From the NCBI GenBank assembly GCA_964592095.1, contig CAZQER010000010.1, forward strand, positions 1 to 30,155: a stretch of DNA of 30,155 bases, in the 5' to 3' direction. This document shows, one piece after another, positions 1 to 7,574 of this stretch. Source of the DNA: EX4484-2 sp964592095 (GTDB lineage Archaea > Altiarchaeota > Altiarchaeia > IMC4 > QMZM01). Every line of letters starts with the position of its first letter. Within the stretch, counting starts at the first letter, position 1. The notes under the pieces are model-generated. The model was not told the origin of the DNA and did not search any database. It worked only from the letters and a program-made list of their open reading frames with translations. A program made the translations under genes and the position numbers.

Positions 1-68
1 TGTTGGGCGTAATCCATTATCTTTTCCTTCGCAGCTCTTTCCATTCTCAACTCAATTTCTGGATCCAT
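1..68 (-). CDS. Partial ORF cut by left window edge, unknown function
   Basis: An open frame reads leftwards from an ATG at 66-68 and leaves the window with 22 codons visible, beginning MDPEIELRMERAAKEK. The visible part is charged and probably helical. It follows the oxidoreductase stop codon at 109-111 by 40 bases on the same strand, so it is probably the next gene of the fwdA-fwdC-cooT operon. No clear Shine-Dalgarno precedes this ATG, and the frame is also open upstream of it, so the start is uncertain. Too little is visible to assign a family. Confidence 0.5.
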   Translation of the reverse strand, partial: MDPEIELRMERAAKEKIMDYAQ

Positions 69-108
69 GTCAAGATCTAAGTTACTGGAGATGTAGAATA
101 GCTGTATG

Positions 109-1047
109 CTATGCCCAGTATGGATTCCTTATATATTTATAAGCATTTAATGCCGCATAGCCTCCCTCTCCAACAGCCTCTGGAATTCTAAGCCACCTTC
201 CGACAATATCCCCGGCAGCAAATATTCCCTCAATATTTGTTCTTGCGCATTCATCTACAATTACATGATTTTTTTCATCCAATTTGATATTTACTCTATC
301 AAAGAATTCCTTATTTGATGTTGTGCCGATTGCTATAAATACGGAATCAAATTCCATTTCCATTCTTTTATCATTTTTTTTGTTGAGTAATGTTACTATC
401 AATTTATTATTCTTCCTCCCTATTTTCTTCAATTCTGTGTTCCATATTATCTCAATATTACTCTCCTTTATTTTTGCAATGTTTTCATCAGATGCTCTTA
501 AAGTATCTCTTCTATGTACGAGTGTTGTTTCTGCACCATTTATTTGTAGAATTAATGCCCTTTCAACTGCCGTATCTCCCCCACCAACAACAATGACCTT
601 CCTTTCCTTGAATTTTTCTGGTACGGGCAAGTGGTAATAAACATTATCATATTCCTCACCAGGTATATTCAACTTTTTTGGTACATTCAAGCCAGTAGCT
701 AATATTACAGTATTCGTTATATATTTTCCCTTTGTAGTTTCAACAATGATATCTTTACCTTTACTTTTTATGATATTCTTAACCTCTTCGTTCTCATGTA
801 TTTCTATGCCCTCTGATCTTACATGCTCTACCATCCTTTTAGCAATCTCTCCCCCCTTAAGCCCTCTAAATCCCAAATAACAATACACCTCCTTCCACGG
901 ATATATATTTGCAAGTGCCCCGCCTGCCGCTCCAGATTCAACTACAAGTGTTTTAAGTTTAAAATATGCTGCTGTTAATGCGGCAGACAACCCTGCTGGT
1001 CCCGCACCCACTATTATCAATTCATATCTACCGTTATTATACGCCAT
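109..1047 (-). CDS. TrxB-fold FAD/NAD(P)H oxidoreductase, likely ferredoxin:NAD(P) reductase type rather than thioredoxin reductase
   Basis: This 312-residue flavoprotein has the two-dinucleotide-domain layout of low-molecular-weight thioredoxin reductases: FAD motif GAGPAG at residues 14-19, a second nucleotide motif GGGDTA at 155-160, HRRDTLR at 178-184 (the basic patch that reads the NADPH 2'-phosphate in this family), and the FAD-binding FAAGDI segment near the C-terminus. The redox CxxC that thioredoxin reductases carry just before GGGDTA is absent; that position reads YYHLPVPEKFKERK. TrxB-like proteins without this pair include the type 2 ferredoxin:NADP+ reductases (YumC-like), so I infer electron exchange between ferredoxin or flavodoxin and NADP(H). 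The protein ends with aromatic residues (NPYWA). The start overlaps the upstream cooT-like gene by 11 bases, so it belongs to the fwd operon. The fold is sure; the partner is inferred. Confidence 0.82.
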   Translation of the reverse strand: MAYNNGRYELIIVGAGPAGLSAALTAAYFKLKTLVVESGAAGGALANIYPWKEVYCYLGFRGLKGGEIAKRMVEHVRSEGIEIHENEEVKNIIKSKGKDIIVETTKGKYITNTVILATGLNVPKKLNIPGEEYDNVYYHLPVPEKFKERKVIVVGGGDTAVERALILQINGAETTLVHRRDTLRASDENIAKIKESNIEIIWNTELKKIGRKNNKLIVTLLNKKNDKRMEMEFDSVFIAIGTTSNKEFFDRVNIKLDEKNHVIVDECARTNIEGIFAAGDIVGRWLRIPEAVGEGGYAALNAYKYIRNPYWA

Positions 1048-1240
1048 TTTTATTTATCTTTTTTATTATTATCTCGTGCTTTATGAGATTTATTTCTGAT
1101 ATCTTTCCCCTCAATCTTTTTTCATTCCCAAGTATATCTCTCACTATTATCTCTCCATTATCAAATAAAATCAATGCGACATCATCTGCAATCTTTTCTC
1201 TACCGTCCTTAGTTTCTATATATAGAGTACTTTCGCACAT
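1037..1240 (-). CDS. cooT: CooT-family small nickel-binding-type protein
   Basis: This 67-residue protein begins Met-Cys and matches the CooT family pattern: MC.. at the N-terminus, an acidic/hydrophobic middle, a D-(I/L)-x-G-x-x-K-x-(L/I)-x-G-(K/R)-I step (DILGNEKRLRGKI) and a closing segment INLIKHEIII. In characterised CooT proteins Cys2 takes part in Ni(II) binding and the protein supports maturation of Ni-containing CO dehydrogenase; here that role is inferred from family and context only. A strong Shine-Dalgarno, GGAGGG, lies five bases before the ATG and falls inside the last codons of fwdC. The gene is one base from fwdC and overlaps the downstream oxidoreductase by 11 bases, so it is translationally tied to the formylmethanofuran dehydrogenase operon. 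Confidence 0.72.
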   Translation of the reverse strand: MCESTLYIETKDGREKIADDVALILFDNGEIIVRDILGNEKRLRGKISEINLIKHEIIIKKINKNGV

Positions 1241-1241
1241 T

Positions 1242-2006
1242 TTATCCCTCCATTATAAATATACGACCTTTACCGTTTACTGAATAATCCCCCACATATA
1301 TCGTAAAATCATCTTTTATTTCAACCCTTTTGAAGTTGAATGGTGCTCTAAAATTTGAATTTTCCACATATATCTTCCCACCTTTCATTCCATTGCCTAT
1401 TCTTGGATATTTTATACCATTCAATGTAATTTTTCCACATCCCATATAACATCCCACGAACGAATGCACATTACCTTTGATAAATATCTCGCCTCCTGTG
1501 AGGCCATATCCTACCTCCGTTCCAACATCTCCTTCAATAATTATCTTTCCTTTATCCATTCCCTTTCTTTCACCAATCCTTGCACAACCTATATAATCTC
1601 CTGCCCTTCCTTTTATGATAATTTCACCACCAGACATGGATGTTCCTATATAACTCCCTGCATCTCCGATTACCTCAATCCTGCCATGATGCATAAATTC
1701 ACCAAGGCGAGAACCATAGTTACCTTTTATTATAATCTCACCACCACTCATCCTTTCACCAACCCTATTCATCATTGATAAATCTCCCTCAAGTACTATC
1801 CTTTGATTTTTAATTTTTTCAATGCTATCTGAAATATCGCCATAAACATCAAAATAATCCCCAATTTTCCATTTATTCCTGCCATCCATTACAGAAGAAT
1901 CCATAATCTCCTCAGCACTTCGCCCTATAAAGCTTTCTGGTTTTATCATATGGCAATCCAATGGAAATCTAGGTTTATTTCTCAATTTAAATGTTAAATC
2001 CTTCAA
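1242..2006 (-). CDS. fwdC: Formylmethanofuran dehydrogenase subunit C
   Basis: FwdC is the beta-helix subunit of formylmethanofuran dehydrogenase, which reduces CO2 to the formyl group on methanofuran (or the reverse). The 254-residue protein shows the family's run of glycine-rich rungs with recurring G-G-x-I-x-I-x-G, e.g. MSGGEIIIKGNYG, MSGGEIIIKGRAG and LTGGEIFIKGNVH, the same repeat seen in the glutamate synthase alpha C-terminal domain. The start is TTG at 2004-2006: GGAGGTGA at 2013-2020 sits six bases upstream with ideal spacing, and the next codons give MKDLTFKL. That ribosome site is embedded in the last codons of fwdA, whose stop is two bases upstream, indicating coupled translation. 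Length fits the family. Confidence 0.93.
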   Translation of the reverse strand: MKDLTFKLRNKPRFPLDCHMIKPESFIGRSAEEIMDSSVMDGRNKWKIGDYFDVYGDISDSIEKIKNQRIVLEGDLSMMNRVGERMSGGEIIIKGNYGSRLGEFMHHGRIEVIGDAGSYIGTSMSGGEIIIKGRAGDYIGCARIGERKGMDKGKIIIEGDVGTEVGYGLTGGEIFIKGNVHSFVGCYMGCGKITLNGIKYPRIGNGMKGGKIYVENSNFRAPFNFKRVEIKDDFTIYVGDYSVNGKGRIFIMEG

Positions 2007-2007
2007 G

Positions 2008-3636
2008 TTATTTCACCTCCATTATATTGGGATATTCCACAATATAGTTTGATATACCAACCGAGTATCTCTTTCTAAAGAATGTCTCTATTTCCTTCTC
2101 AATTGATTCGTCTATAATCTCCCTTTTTGAATAGAATGTAGCTCCTTTCTTTGATGAAACAACCTTCTTCTCCTTCACTACAATCTCACCCCTTATTATT
2201 GTATATTCAGCATTTGAAAATGCCCTTTCTATCCTTTCAGGATTTTTTAACTCCTCTTCTCTGATATCATATATTGCTATATCTGCCCTTCCTTCACTCC
2301 TGATTCCAGTTGATTTAAGACCCAATATATCTGCCGATGATTTTCTTGTTATCTGAGAAATTTCATATATTGAAAATTCTCTATCAATGGAAAATAAAAT
2401 GGTTTTCTTTTCAGGTAATTTTATGTTCCTTGCAGTTTCATCTCTAAATTTTTTTGACATGAGCCATGCAATAATTCTAGGGTATCTTATGAACGGACCC
2501 GCGTTTGGATGGTCAGTAGTTAAGCAGAGTCTATCCAAATCCTTTGATAATAGGGTTATCTCCAAACCTATTGCCCATTGTATTGAATTTACAGACCTGC
2601 TTTTTGAGTATATATATGGCACTATGCCTGCACCACACTCCAATTCTATATCCCTCGATGACCATTTCATCCCCGTGAGTTTGTATAGATATTGCTCAAA
2701 TGGAGAATCTGCAGTCATTGTTGTTGTATTATCCAATGTAACCTGACCAATGTCTATAGAAATCTTTTTATTTTTATTTATTTCCTTCATAACCTTATCT
2801 GCAGATGATGAAAATGAATTCCAATCGTTACCATCATAGGAGTTGAACTGAATATGTGCTACATGCATCCTCTTCTTAGGTATTTTTAAACTTTCCAGTG
2901 TTACCTCATAATTTCCTGGATAACCAAGATAATTCAGATGAACATGAAATGGATGTGGTAAACTCAAATTATTTGATACCTCTTCCAATGCTTTTATTAT
3001 ATCACTAGGTTTTATATCAAATTTTGGAATCCTTTCATGTACGGAAATCCTCTCCATCTTCCATAACCATGATAAAAAACCACCAGGGTTTACAGCCTTT
3101 ATTCCATAGGTTTTTGTTGCATTAAGCATCCACGAAACATAATCCATAAGTTTTTCTCTCTCACCATTGCTTATAAAAGATGCAACGTTAAAGTTGTTTC
3201 CCAATAATAACAGGGCGGTTTTATCAATCAACGGTATATCCTGCAGTTCTTCGTGTGTGTGTTTTGCAGTAAGTGGTGGCGTAATTGGTTGATTTACAAA
3301 TGAATACCCAAGTAGTGCATATTCATAACCAGTTAGAAATGTTGATGGTACTGAAAAACCAGAACCAGATCTTATATCACCGTTTCTATTCCAGACAATT
3401 GTCTTGTCCTCTGGTCTCATCAGTCTTCCAACATTTACTGTCCCTCCTGCAATATGCGAGTGTATATCAATCCCAGTTTGCATAAGAATCCTTCCCTTAC
3501 AATCTATTTCATAAATGCCGTTTGAATTTGTAAATTTATCTACAAAGACACCATCCTCAATCAAAATGTCCATTTCATCCCCATTGATCTTATTTATGGG
3601 GTCATATACACGGGCATTTTTTATTAAAATCTTCAT
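2008..3636 (-). CDS. fwdA: Formylmethanofuran dehydrogenase subunit A
   Basis: FwdA is the amidohydrolase-like subunit that condenses formate with methanofuran inside the formylmethanofuran dehydrogenase complex. The 542-residue sequence keeps the binuclear metal site of the family: H59 and H61 in GIDIHSHIAGG, K180 in YGIKAVNPGG (the position of the carboxylated lysine), histidines in HPFHVHLNYLG (around 228-233) and MHVAHIQ (258, 261), and D375 in TTDHPNAGPF. The N-terminal KNARVYDPINKINGD and a C-terminal beta domain are typical of cyclic amidohydrolases. It is the first gene of its operon, with a 148-base upstream gap holding a TATA-like box and a 16-base palindrome. The catalytic Mo/W subunits FwdB and FwdD are not beside it in this window, so the enzyme's genes are split. 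Confidence 0.95.
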   Translation of the reverse strand: MKILIKNARVYDPINKINGDEMDILIEDGVFVDKFTNSNGIYEIDCKGRILMQTGIDIHSHIAGGTVNVGRLMRPEDKTIVWNRNGDIRSGSGFSVPSTFLTGYEYALLGYSFVNQPITPPLTAKHTHEELQDIPLIDKTALLLLGNNFNVASFISNGEREKLMDYVSWMLNATKTYGIKAVNPGGFLSWLWKMERISVHERIPKFDIKPSDIIKALEEVSNNLSLPHPFHVHLNYLGYPGNYEVTLESLKIPKKRMHVAHIQFNSYDGNDWNSFSSSADKVMKEINKNKKISIDIGQVTLDNTTTMTADSPFEQYLYKLTGMKWSSRDIELECGAGIVPYIYSKSRSVNSIQWAIGLEITLLSKDLDRLCLTTDHPNAGPFIRYPRIIAWLMSKKFRDETARNIKLPEKKTILFSIDREFSIYEISQITRKSSADILGLKSTGIRSEGRADIAIYDIREEELKNPERIERAFSNAEYTIIRGEIVVKEKKVVSSKKGATFYSKREIIDESIEKEIETFFRKRYSVGISNYIVEYPNIMEVK

Positions 3637-3678
3637 CTAAAACACCACAAGCAAGTATTAAGCAACTATATCGGTTAT

Positions 3679-3691
3679 TATTTTATATATT
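3679..3691 (-). promoter_or_regulatory. TATA-like promoter of the fwdA operon
   Basis: Read on the minus strand, this stretch is AATATATAAAAT, a good archaeal TATA box. It lies about 45 bases before the fwdA ATG, which puts the expected start of transcription about 20 bases before the codon. The leader has a GTGGTG just upstream of the ATG that could act as a ribosome site. Inferred from sequence only. Confidence 0.45.
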
Positions 3692-3711
3692 ATTAATTAT
3701 TATTCTGTATA

Positions 3712-3727
3712 ATTAATCATGATTAAT
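3712..3727. promoter_or_regulatory. 16-bp perfect palindrome upstream of fwdA, candidate operator
   Basis: ATTAATCATGATTAAT is a perfect palindrome in the 148-base gap before fwdA, about 20 bases upstream of the TATA-like box. Its right half extended, ATGATTAATAAT (3719-3730), occurs again at 7599-7610 upstream of ftr, also about 25 bases above a TATA-like box. This looks like a dimeric regulator site, but the surrounding DNA is very AT-rich and chance is possible. Confidence 0.4.
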
Positions 3728-3770
3728 AATTATAATTAAAATTTTAATCCATTCCTAAAATGATGCCTCT

Positions 3771-3777
3771 AAAAAAA
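3771..3777 (-). terminator. Possible oligo-T terminator after the EamA permease
   Basis: A run of seven A on the plus strand (T7 in the transcript sense of the minus-strand permease gene) lies eight bases past its stop codon. Archaeal RNA polymerase terminates at oligo-U tracts without needing a hairpin, so this is a plausible terminator separating the permease from the fwd operon. Confidence 0.3.
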
Positions 3778-3784
3778 TATTCTG

Positions 3785-4654
3785 CTAACACAGTGTGATA
3801 AAAACAACTCCAATTAACATGATGGATGAGCCAATACATCTCATAATAATATTCTCTTCTTTAAAGATTAAACTGCCATAGAGCACACTAAATAAAATAC
3901 TTAACCTCTTTATTGAGATTACATATGGAACAATTTGCATTGTTAGGGCAATATTTATTGTGATTGCTGAAAGAGCGGTAATGATACCTGCAAAAAGGAA
4001 TTCATAGAAATTTCCAATATACTGCCTTTTTATATCAGAGATTTTGATCGTTGTATGTGATATGATTATAAAAGAAAAACTGAGTAATAGAAAAACAATT
4101 GAAGAGCCAAAAAATGGGTCGGAATTTATAACAACAAGTTTATCAAAGTTTGATGAAATGCTAAACAAAAATGCTACAATCAGCATATAAACAATACCTT
4201 TGTTTTTAAAAATTTCTCTAAACGGGTCCAATAAATGCATAGTTGTTTTATCTATGTTTAATATATACGACCCAAGGAATATCAAAAATATTCCAACAAT
4301 ACCACTGATCGTTGGAATTTCATTTAGAAGAATGAAGGATGTCAATATTAAAAATAATGGCGTAAAAGAAATCATAGGGATGGCTAATGATAAATCAGTA
4401 ATTTTCAATGCTTTAAAATACATGATAGTTGCAATGACATTCAATAATACTGTTGCCAAGACAGAAGAATAAAATCCGTAACCGATTTCTGGCATTCCAT
4501 TAATCATTGATATAAAGAATAATACAATGAAGGTGTCAAAAAACACACAACCTGCAAGGATATGCTGATTCACATTCTCCAATAATTTCTTGGTTAATGT
4601 AAAATATGTAGCCTGAAAAAAGGCACCAAATACCGCAAACAGAAGCCACAACAT
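3785..4654 (-). CDS. EamA/DMT-superfamily membrane permease
   Basis: This 289-residue protein is almost entirely hydrophobic, with about ten membrane segments in two similar halves. Each half ends in the glycine-rich helix typical of EamA repeats (GIVGIFLIFLGSYILN and GSSIMLIGVVFITLC), and the N-terminus (WLLFAVFGAFFQATYFTLTKK) resembles the first helix of drug/metabolite transporters. Family members export or exchange amino acids, sugars or metabolites; the substrate cannot be read from sequence. The gene stands alone and is divergent from the small CxxC protein, 52 bases away. The start ATG at 4652-4654 is followed directly by the first helix. Confidence 0.82.
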   Translation of the reverse strand: MLWLLFAVFGAFFQATYFTLTKKLLENVNQHILAGCVFFDTFIVLFFISMINGMPEIGYGFYSSVLATVLLNVIATIMYFKALKITDLSLAIPMISFTPLFLILTSFILLNEIPTISGIVGIFLIFLGSYILNIDKTTMHLLDPFREIFKNKGIVYMLIVAFLFSISSNFDKLVVINSDPFFGSSIVFLLLSFSFIIISHTTIKISDIKRQYIGNFYEFLFAGIITALSAITINIALTMQIVPYVISIKRLSILFSVLYGSLIFKEENIIMRCIGSSIMLIGVVFITLC

Positions 4655-4672
4655 ATAGAATCATATAGATTA

Positions 4673-4685
4673 TTTTTATATATTA
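4673..4685 (+). promoter_or_regulatory. TATA box in a 52-bp divergent promoter region
   Basis: TTTTTATATATTA lies about 22 bases before the ATG at 4707, the spacing expected for a leaderless or nearly leaderless archaeal transcript. The reverse strand reads TATATAAAAA about 20 bases from the permease start at 4654, so one AT block may serve both directions. Confidence 0.5.
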
Positions 4686-4706
4686 TATTTCCCTTTTAGA
4701 TAAGTA

Positions 4707-4925
4707 ATGCAAGCATTATTGTATTGTAGAGCATGCAGAAGGGAGATTACTGATGAAGATTATGTATTCCATGCAGAGTTTGAGACATTTGATAAAGAAA
4801 ATCCTTTTTTCTGTTTTAGGTGTGAAAGAAAACTAATGTTTGCAATTGAAGGATTTATTAAAGATACAATTGAACAAAATGATAAAGAAGGTAAGAAAGA
4901 GGGATGGGAAGATAGTCAAATTTGA
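4707..4925 (+). CDS. Small protein with two CxxC pairs, putative zinc ribbon
   Basis: This 72-residue protein has C7-R-A-C10 near the N-terminus and C36-F-R-C39 after an acidic stretch, a four-cysteine arrangement expected to bind one zinc. The C-terminal third is charged and probably helical. I do not recognise a named family. Its last 47 bases overlap the start of nrdJ in another frame (nrdJ ATG at 4879), so the two are translated from one message. The TATA box about 22 bases before the ATG supports this start. A role with ribonucleotide reductase is suggested only by the overlap. Confidence 0.65.
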   Translation: MQALLYCRACRREITDEDYVFHAEFETFDKENPFFCFRCERKLMFAIEGFIKDTIEQNDKEGKKEGWEDSQI

Positions 4926-6984
4926 TAAAAACAGGATATTTAACGCAATTCTTGGGGCAATGAGGGAGGTTTCCTATGGAGATGAGGATGTCGCAAGAAA
5001 GATATCAGAAAGGGTTATAGAGAAACTTGAGTATGAGTTTAGAGATAAAATACCGGATGTTGAGAATATTCAGGACACTGTAGAGAATATTCTTATGGAG
5101 GAGGGTCTAAATGAGGTTGCAAGGGCGTATATAATATACAGACATAAACATGCCGAAATAAGAGAATCAAAACAGATTATAGGTGTGAAGGATGACCTAA
5201 AACTTAATATAAATGCCATAAAGGTTCTGGAAAGCAGATACCTTATGAAGGATATCAATGGAAAGGTTATTGAAACACCATCTCAGATGTTTCGTAGGGT
5301 TGCAAGGGTAATTGCAAAGGCAGATTTCCTTTATGATAAAACAATTGATGTAAAGGGTATAGAAGAAAGATTTTACAATGCAATGAGTAATCTGGAATTC
5401 CTACCTAATTCACCAACACTGATGAATGCTGGAACTGAAATAGGTCAACTTTCTGCATGTTTTGTAATCCCAATAGATGATTCAATGCGGAGTATCTTCT
5501 CTGCTGTAAAATACATGGCTCTGATACATCAGTCTGGTGGTGGGACGGGGTTTTCATTTTCAAGATTGAGACCAAAAAATGATATAGTAAAATCAACAAA
5601 GGGTGTTGCATCTGGACCTGTTTCATTTATGAGGGTGTTTGATACCGCAACGGAGGTAATAAAGCAGGGCGGTAAGAGAAGAGGAGCAAATATGGGCATA
5701 CTGCATGTAACCCATCCAGATATAGAGGAATTTATAAGGTGTAAAGAAAAGGTGGGTGAATTCTCAAATTTTAACATTTCAGTAGCCGTTACAGATAAAT
5801 TCATGGAGGCTGTAATTGATGATACAGATATAGAATTGATAAATCCAAGAACCAAAAAAGCAGTGAATAGAGTTTCTGCAAGGAGGATATTTGATTTAAT
5901 AGTGGCAAATGCATGGAAAACAGGGGACCCTGGAGTGATATTCATAGATGAGATAAACAGACACAATCCGACCCCGATGATTGGAGAGATAGAGTGTACA
6001 AATCCATGTGGTGAACAGCCACTTCTACCATACGAGAGTTGTAATTTGGGCTCAATAAATCTCTCAAGGATTGTTGATGATAATAGGAAAATAGATTGGG
6101 ACAGACTTAGAGAAATTGTGAGGTTAGGAGTGCATTTTCTTGACAATGTTATAGATGTTAACAAATTTCCTTTAAAGAAAATAGAAAACAGGACGAAGGG
6201 TAACAGAAAGATAGGTTTAGGGGTAATGGGTTTTGCAGATATGTTGATACAGTTGGGCATACCATATAACTCAAAAAGTGCCTTAAAACTTGCGGAGAGG
6301 ATAATGAAATTTATATCCAGAACAGCGATAGAGAAATCAATAGAATTGGGAGAACTCAGGGGTTCATTTCCAAATTTCAATGGCAGTATATGGGATAAAA
6401 GAGGATATTCATCAATGAGAAATGCCACATTAACAACAATAGCACCAACTGGTACGATAAGTATAATTGCATCTTGTTCTTCGGGAATTGAACCAATATT
6501 TGCAGTATCCTATATAAGAAATGTTATGGAGGGGACAAGATTGCTTGAAGTGAATCCCTTTTTTGAAAGAATGGCAATGAGGAGAAATTTTTATAGCAGG
6601 GAACTTATGATGAAGATTGCAAGGAAGGGCTCAATACAGGAGTTAGGAGAGATACCATCCGATATTAGAGATATCTTTGTTACGGCATTGGATATGGAAC
6701 CAGAATGGCATGTCAGAATGCAGGCAGCATTTCAGAGGTATACTGATAATGCCGTTTCAAAAACCGTAAACCTACCATTCAATGCAACACCAGATGATAT
6801 AAAGAAGATATTCATGCTTGCATATAAATTAAAGTGCAAGGGTGTAACCGTTTATAGGTACGGAAGTAAAGAAAATCAGGTGCTTTATCTTGGTTCTATT
6901 GGAGAAGGGAAAGATGAGGATTTTATAAGGGCAGAGTCAGAATACTCAGGTGGTTGTCCTACTGATATCTACTGTTCTGTATAG
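4879..6984 (+). CDS. nrdJ: Adenosylcobalamin-dependent (class II) ribonucleoside-diphosphate reductase
   Basis: This enzyme reduces ribonucleotides to deoxyribonucleotides using a radical started from adenosylcobalamin. With the ATG at 4879 it has 701 residues. Residues 1 to about 90 form an ATP-cone (VRKRDGKIVKFDKNRI), the allosteric domain. The catalytic domain has NSPTLMNAG, C194 in SACFVIP, the radical site N375-P-C377-G-E379, C388 in SCNLGSINL, and APTGTISIIASCSSGIEP. The C-terminus ends CPTDIYCSV, giving a C693/C699 pair that probably shuttles electrons, with CX5C spacing instead of the common CxxC. An upstream TTG at 4840 is in frame, but the ATP-cone normally begins at about the 4879 Met. 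The cobalamin adenosyltransferase gene follows after 46 bases, supporting B12 dependence. Confidence 0.94.
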   Translation: MIKKVRKRDGKIVKFDKNRIFNAILGAMREVSYGDEDVARKISERVIEKLEYEFRDKIPDVENIQDTVENILMEEGLNEVARAYIIYRHKHAEIRESKQIIGVKDDLKLNINAIKVLESRYLMKDINGKVIETPSQMFRRVARVIAKADFLYDKTIDVKGIEERFYNAMSNLEFLPNSPTLMNAGTEIGQLSACFVIPIDDSMRSIFSAVKYMALIHQSGGGTGFSFSRLRPKNDIVKSTKGVASGPVSFMRVFDTATEVIKQGGKRRGANMGILHVTHPDIEEFIRCKEKVGEFSNFNISVAVTDKFMEAVIDDTDIELINPRTKKAVNRVSARRIFDLIVANAWKTGDPGVIFIDEINRHNPTPMIGEIECTNPCGEQPLLPYESCNLGSINLSRIVDDNRKIDWDRLREIVRLGVHFLDNVIDVNKFPLKKIENRTKGNRKIGLGVMGFADMLIQLGIPYNSKSALKLAERIMKFISRTAIEKSIELGELRGSFPNFNGSIWDKRGYSSMRNATLTTIAPTGTISIIASCSSGIEPIFAVSYIRNVMEGTRLLEVNPFFERMAMRRNFYSRELMMKIARKGSIQELGEIPSDIRDIFVTALDMEPEWHVRMQAAFQRYTDNAVSKTVNLPFNATPDDIKKIFMLAYKLKCKGVTVYRYGSKENQVLYLGSIGEGKDEDFIRAESEYSGGCPTDIYCSV

Positions 6985-7030
6985 AATGTAGAGTGAAATA
7001 TGTCTTGAAATAAAAATAAATAAAATAAAA

Positions 7031-7549
7031 ATGAAAGGATTGCATATATATACAGGTGAGGGGGGAGGAAAAACTGTTGCAGCACTTGGTCTGGCTTTAA
7101 GAGCCGTGGGTCACGGACATAAGGTAATAATAATACAATTTATGAAAGGTAGGAGATATATCGGGGAATACAAGATAGCCAGAAGGCTTTATCCAGAGTA
7201 TAATATATATCAATTTGGAAGAGAAGAATTTGTAGATCTGAAAAATCCATCCGATGAGGATAAAAAAATAGCACAAGAGGGTCTAAAATTTGTAAAAAGG
7301 ATTGTAAAGAAGGAGAAGCCCGATATATTGATTCTGGATGAGATAAATCTGGCAGCATCAATAAATCTAATAAGCATTGAGGCTGTGATTGATTTATTAA
7401 ATAAAATTCCAGAAAAAACATTGGTTGTTTTTACTGGTAGAAGGGCGCCCAAGGAATTTATAGAAAAGGCCGATATGGTTACTGAATTAATCCCAATAAA
7501 ACACCCATATGAAAAGGGTATTAAAGCCAGAACGGGTATAGAATATTAA
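7031..7549 (+). CDS. cobA: Cob(I)alamin adenosyltransferase, CobA/BtuR type
   Basis: This 172-residue P-loop protein transfers the adenosyl group of ATP to cob(I)alamin (or a corrinoid precursor), giving the coenzyme form used by NrdJ. The N-terminal P-loop is YTGEGGGKTVAALGLALRA (residues 7-25), close to the family's GKGKTTAA-x-G-x-A-x-R-A with V at the second Thr. Further family segments are VIIIQFMKG, DILILDEINLA (Walker B-like) and VVFTGRRAP. The C-terminus HPYEKGIKARTGIEY is the usual end of CobA proteins. It lies 46 bases after nrdJ on the same strand, making a functional pair of enzyme and cofactor supplier. Confidence 0.92.
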   Translation: MKGLHIYTGEGGGKTVAALGLALRAVGHGHKVIIIQFMKGRRYIGEYKIARRLYPEYNIYQFGREEFVDLKNPSDEDKKIAQEGLKFVKRIVKKEKPDILILDEINLAASINLISIEAVIDLLNKIPEKTLVVFTGRRAPKEFIEKADMVTELIPIKHPYEKGIKARTGIEY

Positions 7550-7574
7550 ATTTTAAATTTTTGTTTGTTTTTGA
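7550..7574 (+). terminator. T-rich tract after cobA, possible terminator
   Basis: Just past the cobA stop there are successive T runs (TTTTAAATTTTTG, TTTGTTTTTG). Archaeal termination commonly uses such oligo-U tracts. No hairpin is evident. The call is weak because the surrounding 180 bases are all AT-rich. Confidence 0.25.

Noticed and set aside
284..637. Plus-strand ORF antisense to the TrxB-fold gene
   Set aside because: Low-complexity S/F/L-rich product typical of the antisense of a minus-strand AT-rich gene; the minus-strand gene has clear motifs.
109..1047. Naming the flavoprotein thioredoxin reductase
   Set aside because: The catalytic CxxC next to the NADPH motif is missing, so the activity is not supported.
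4840..4878. TTG start of nrdJ at 4840
   Set aside because: No ribosome site, and the ATP-cone normally begins at the 4879 Met; the extra 13 residues have no family counterpart.
5529..6428. 299-codon minus-strand ORF inside nrdJ
   Set aside because: Long only because of the codon bias of nrdJ; the product has no motif and lies antisense to the catalytic core.
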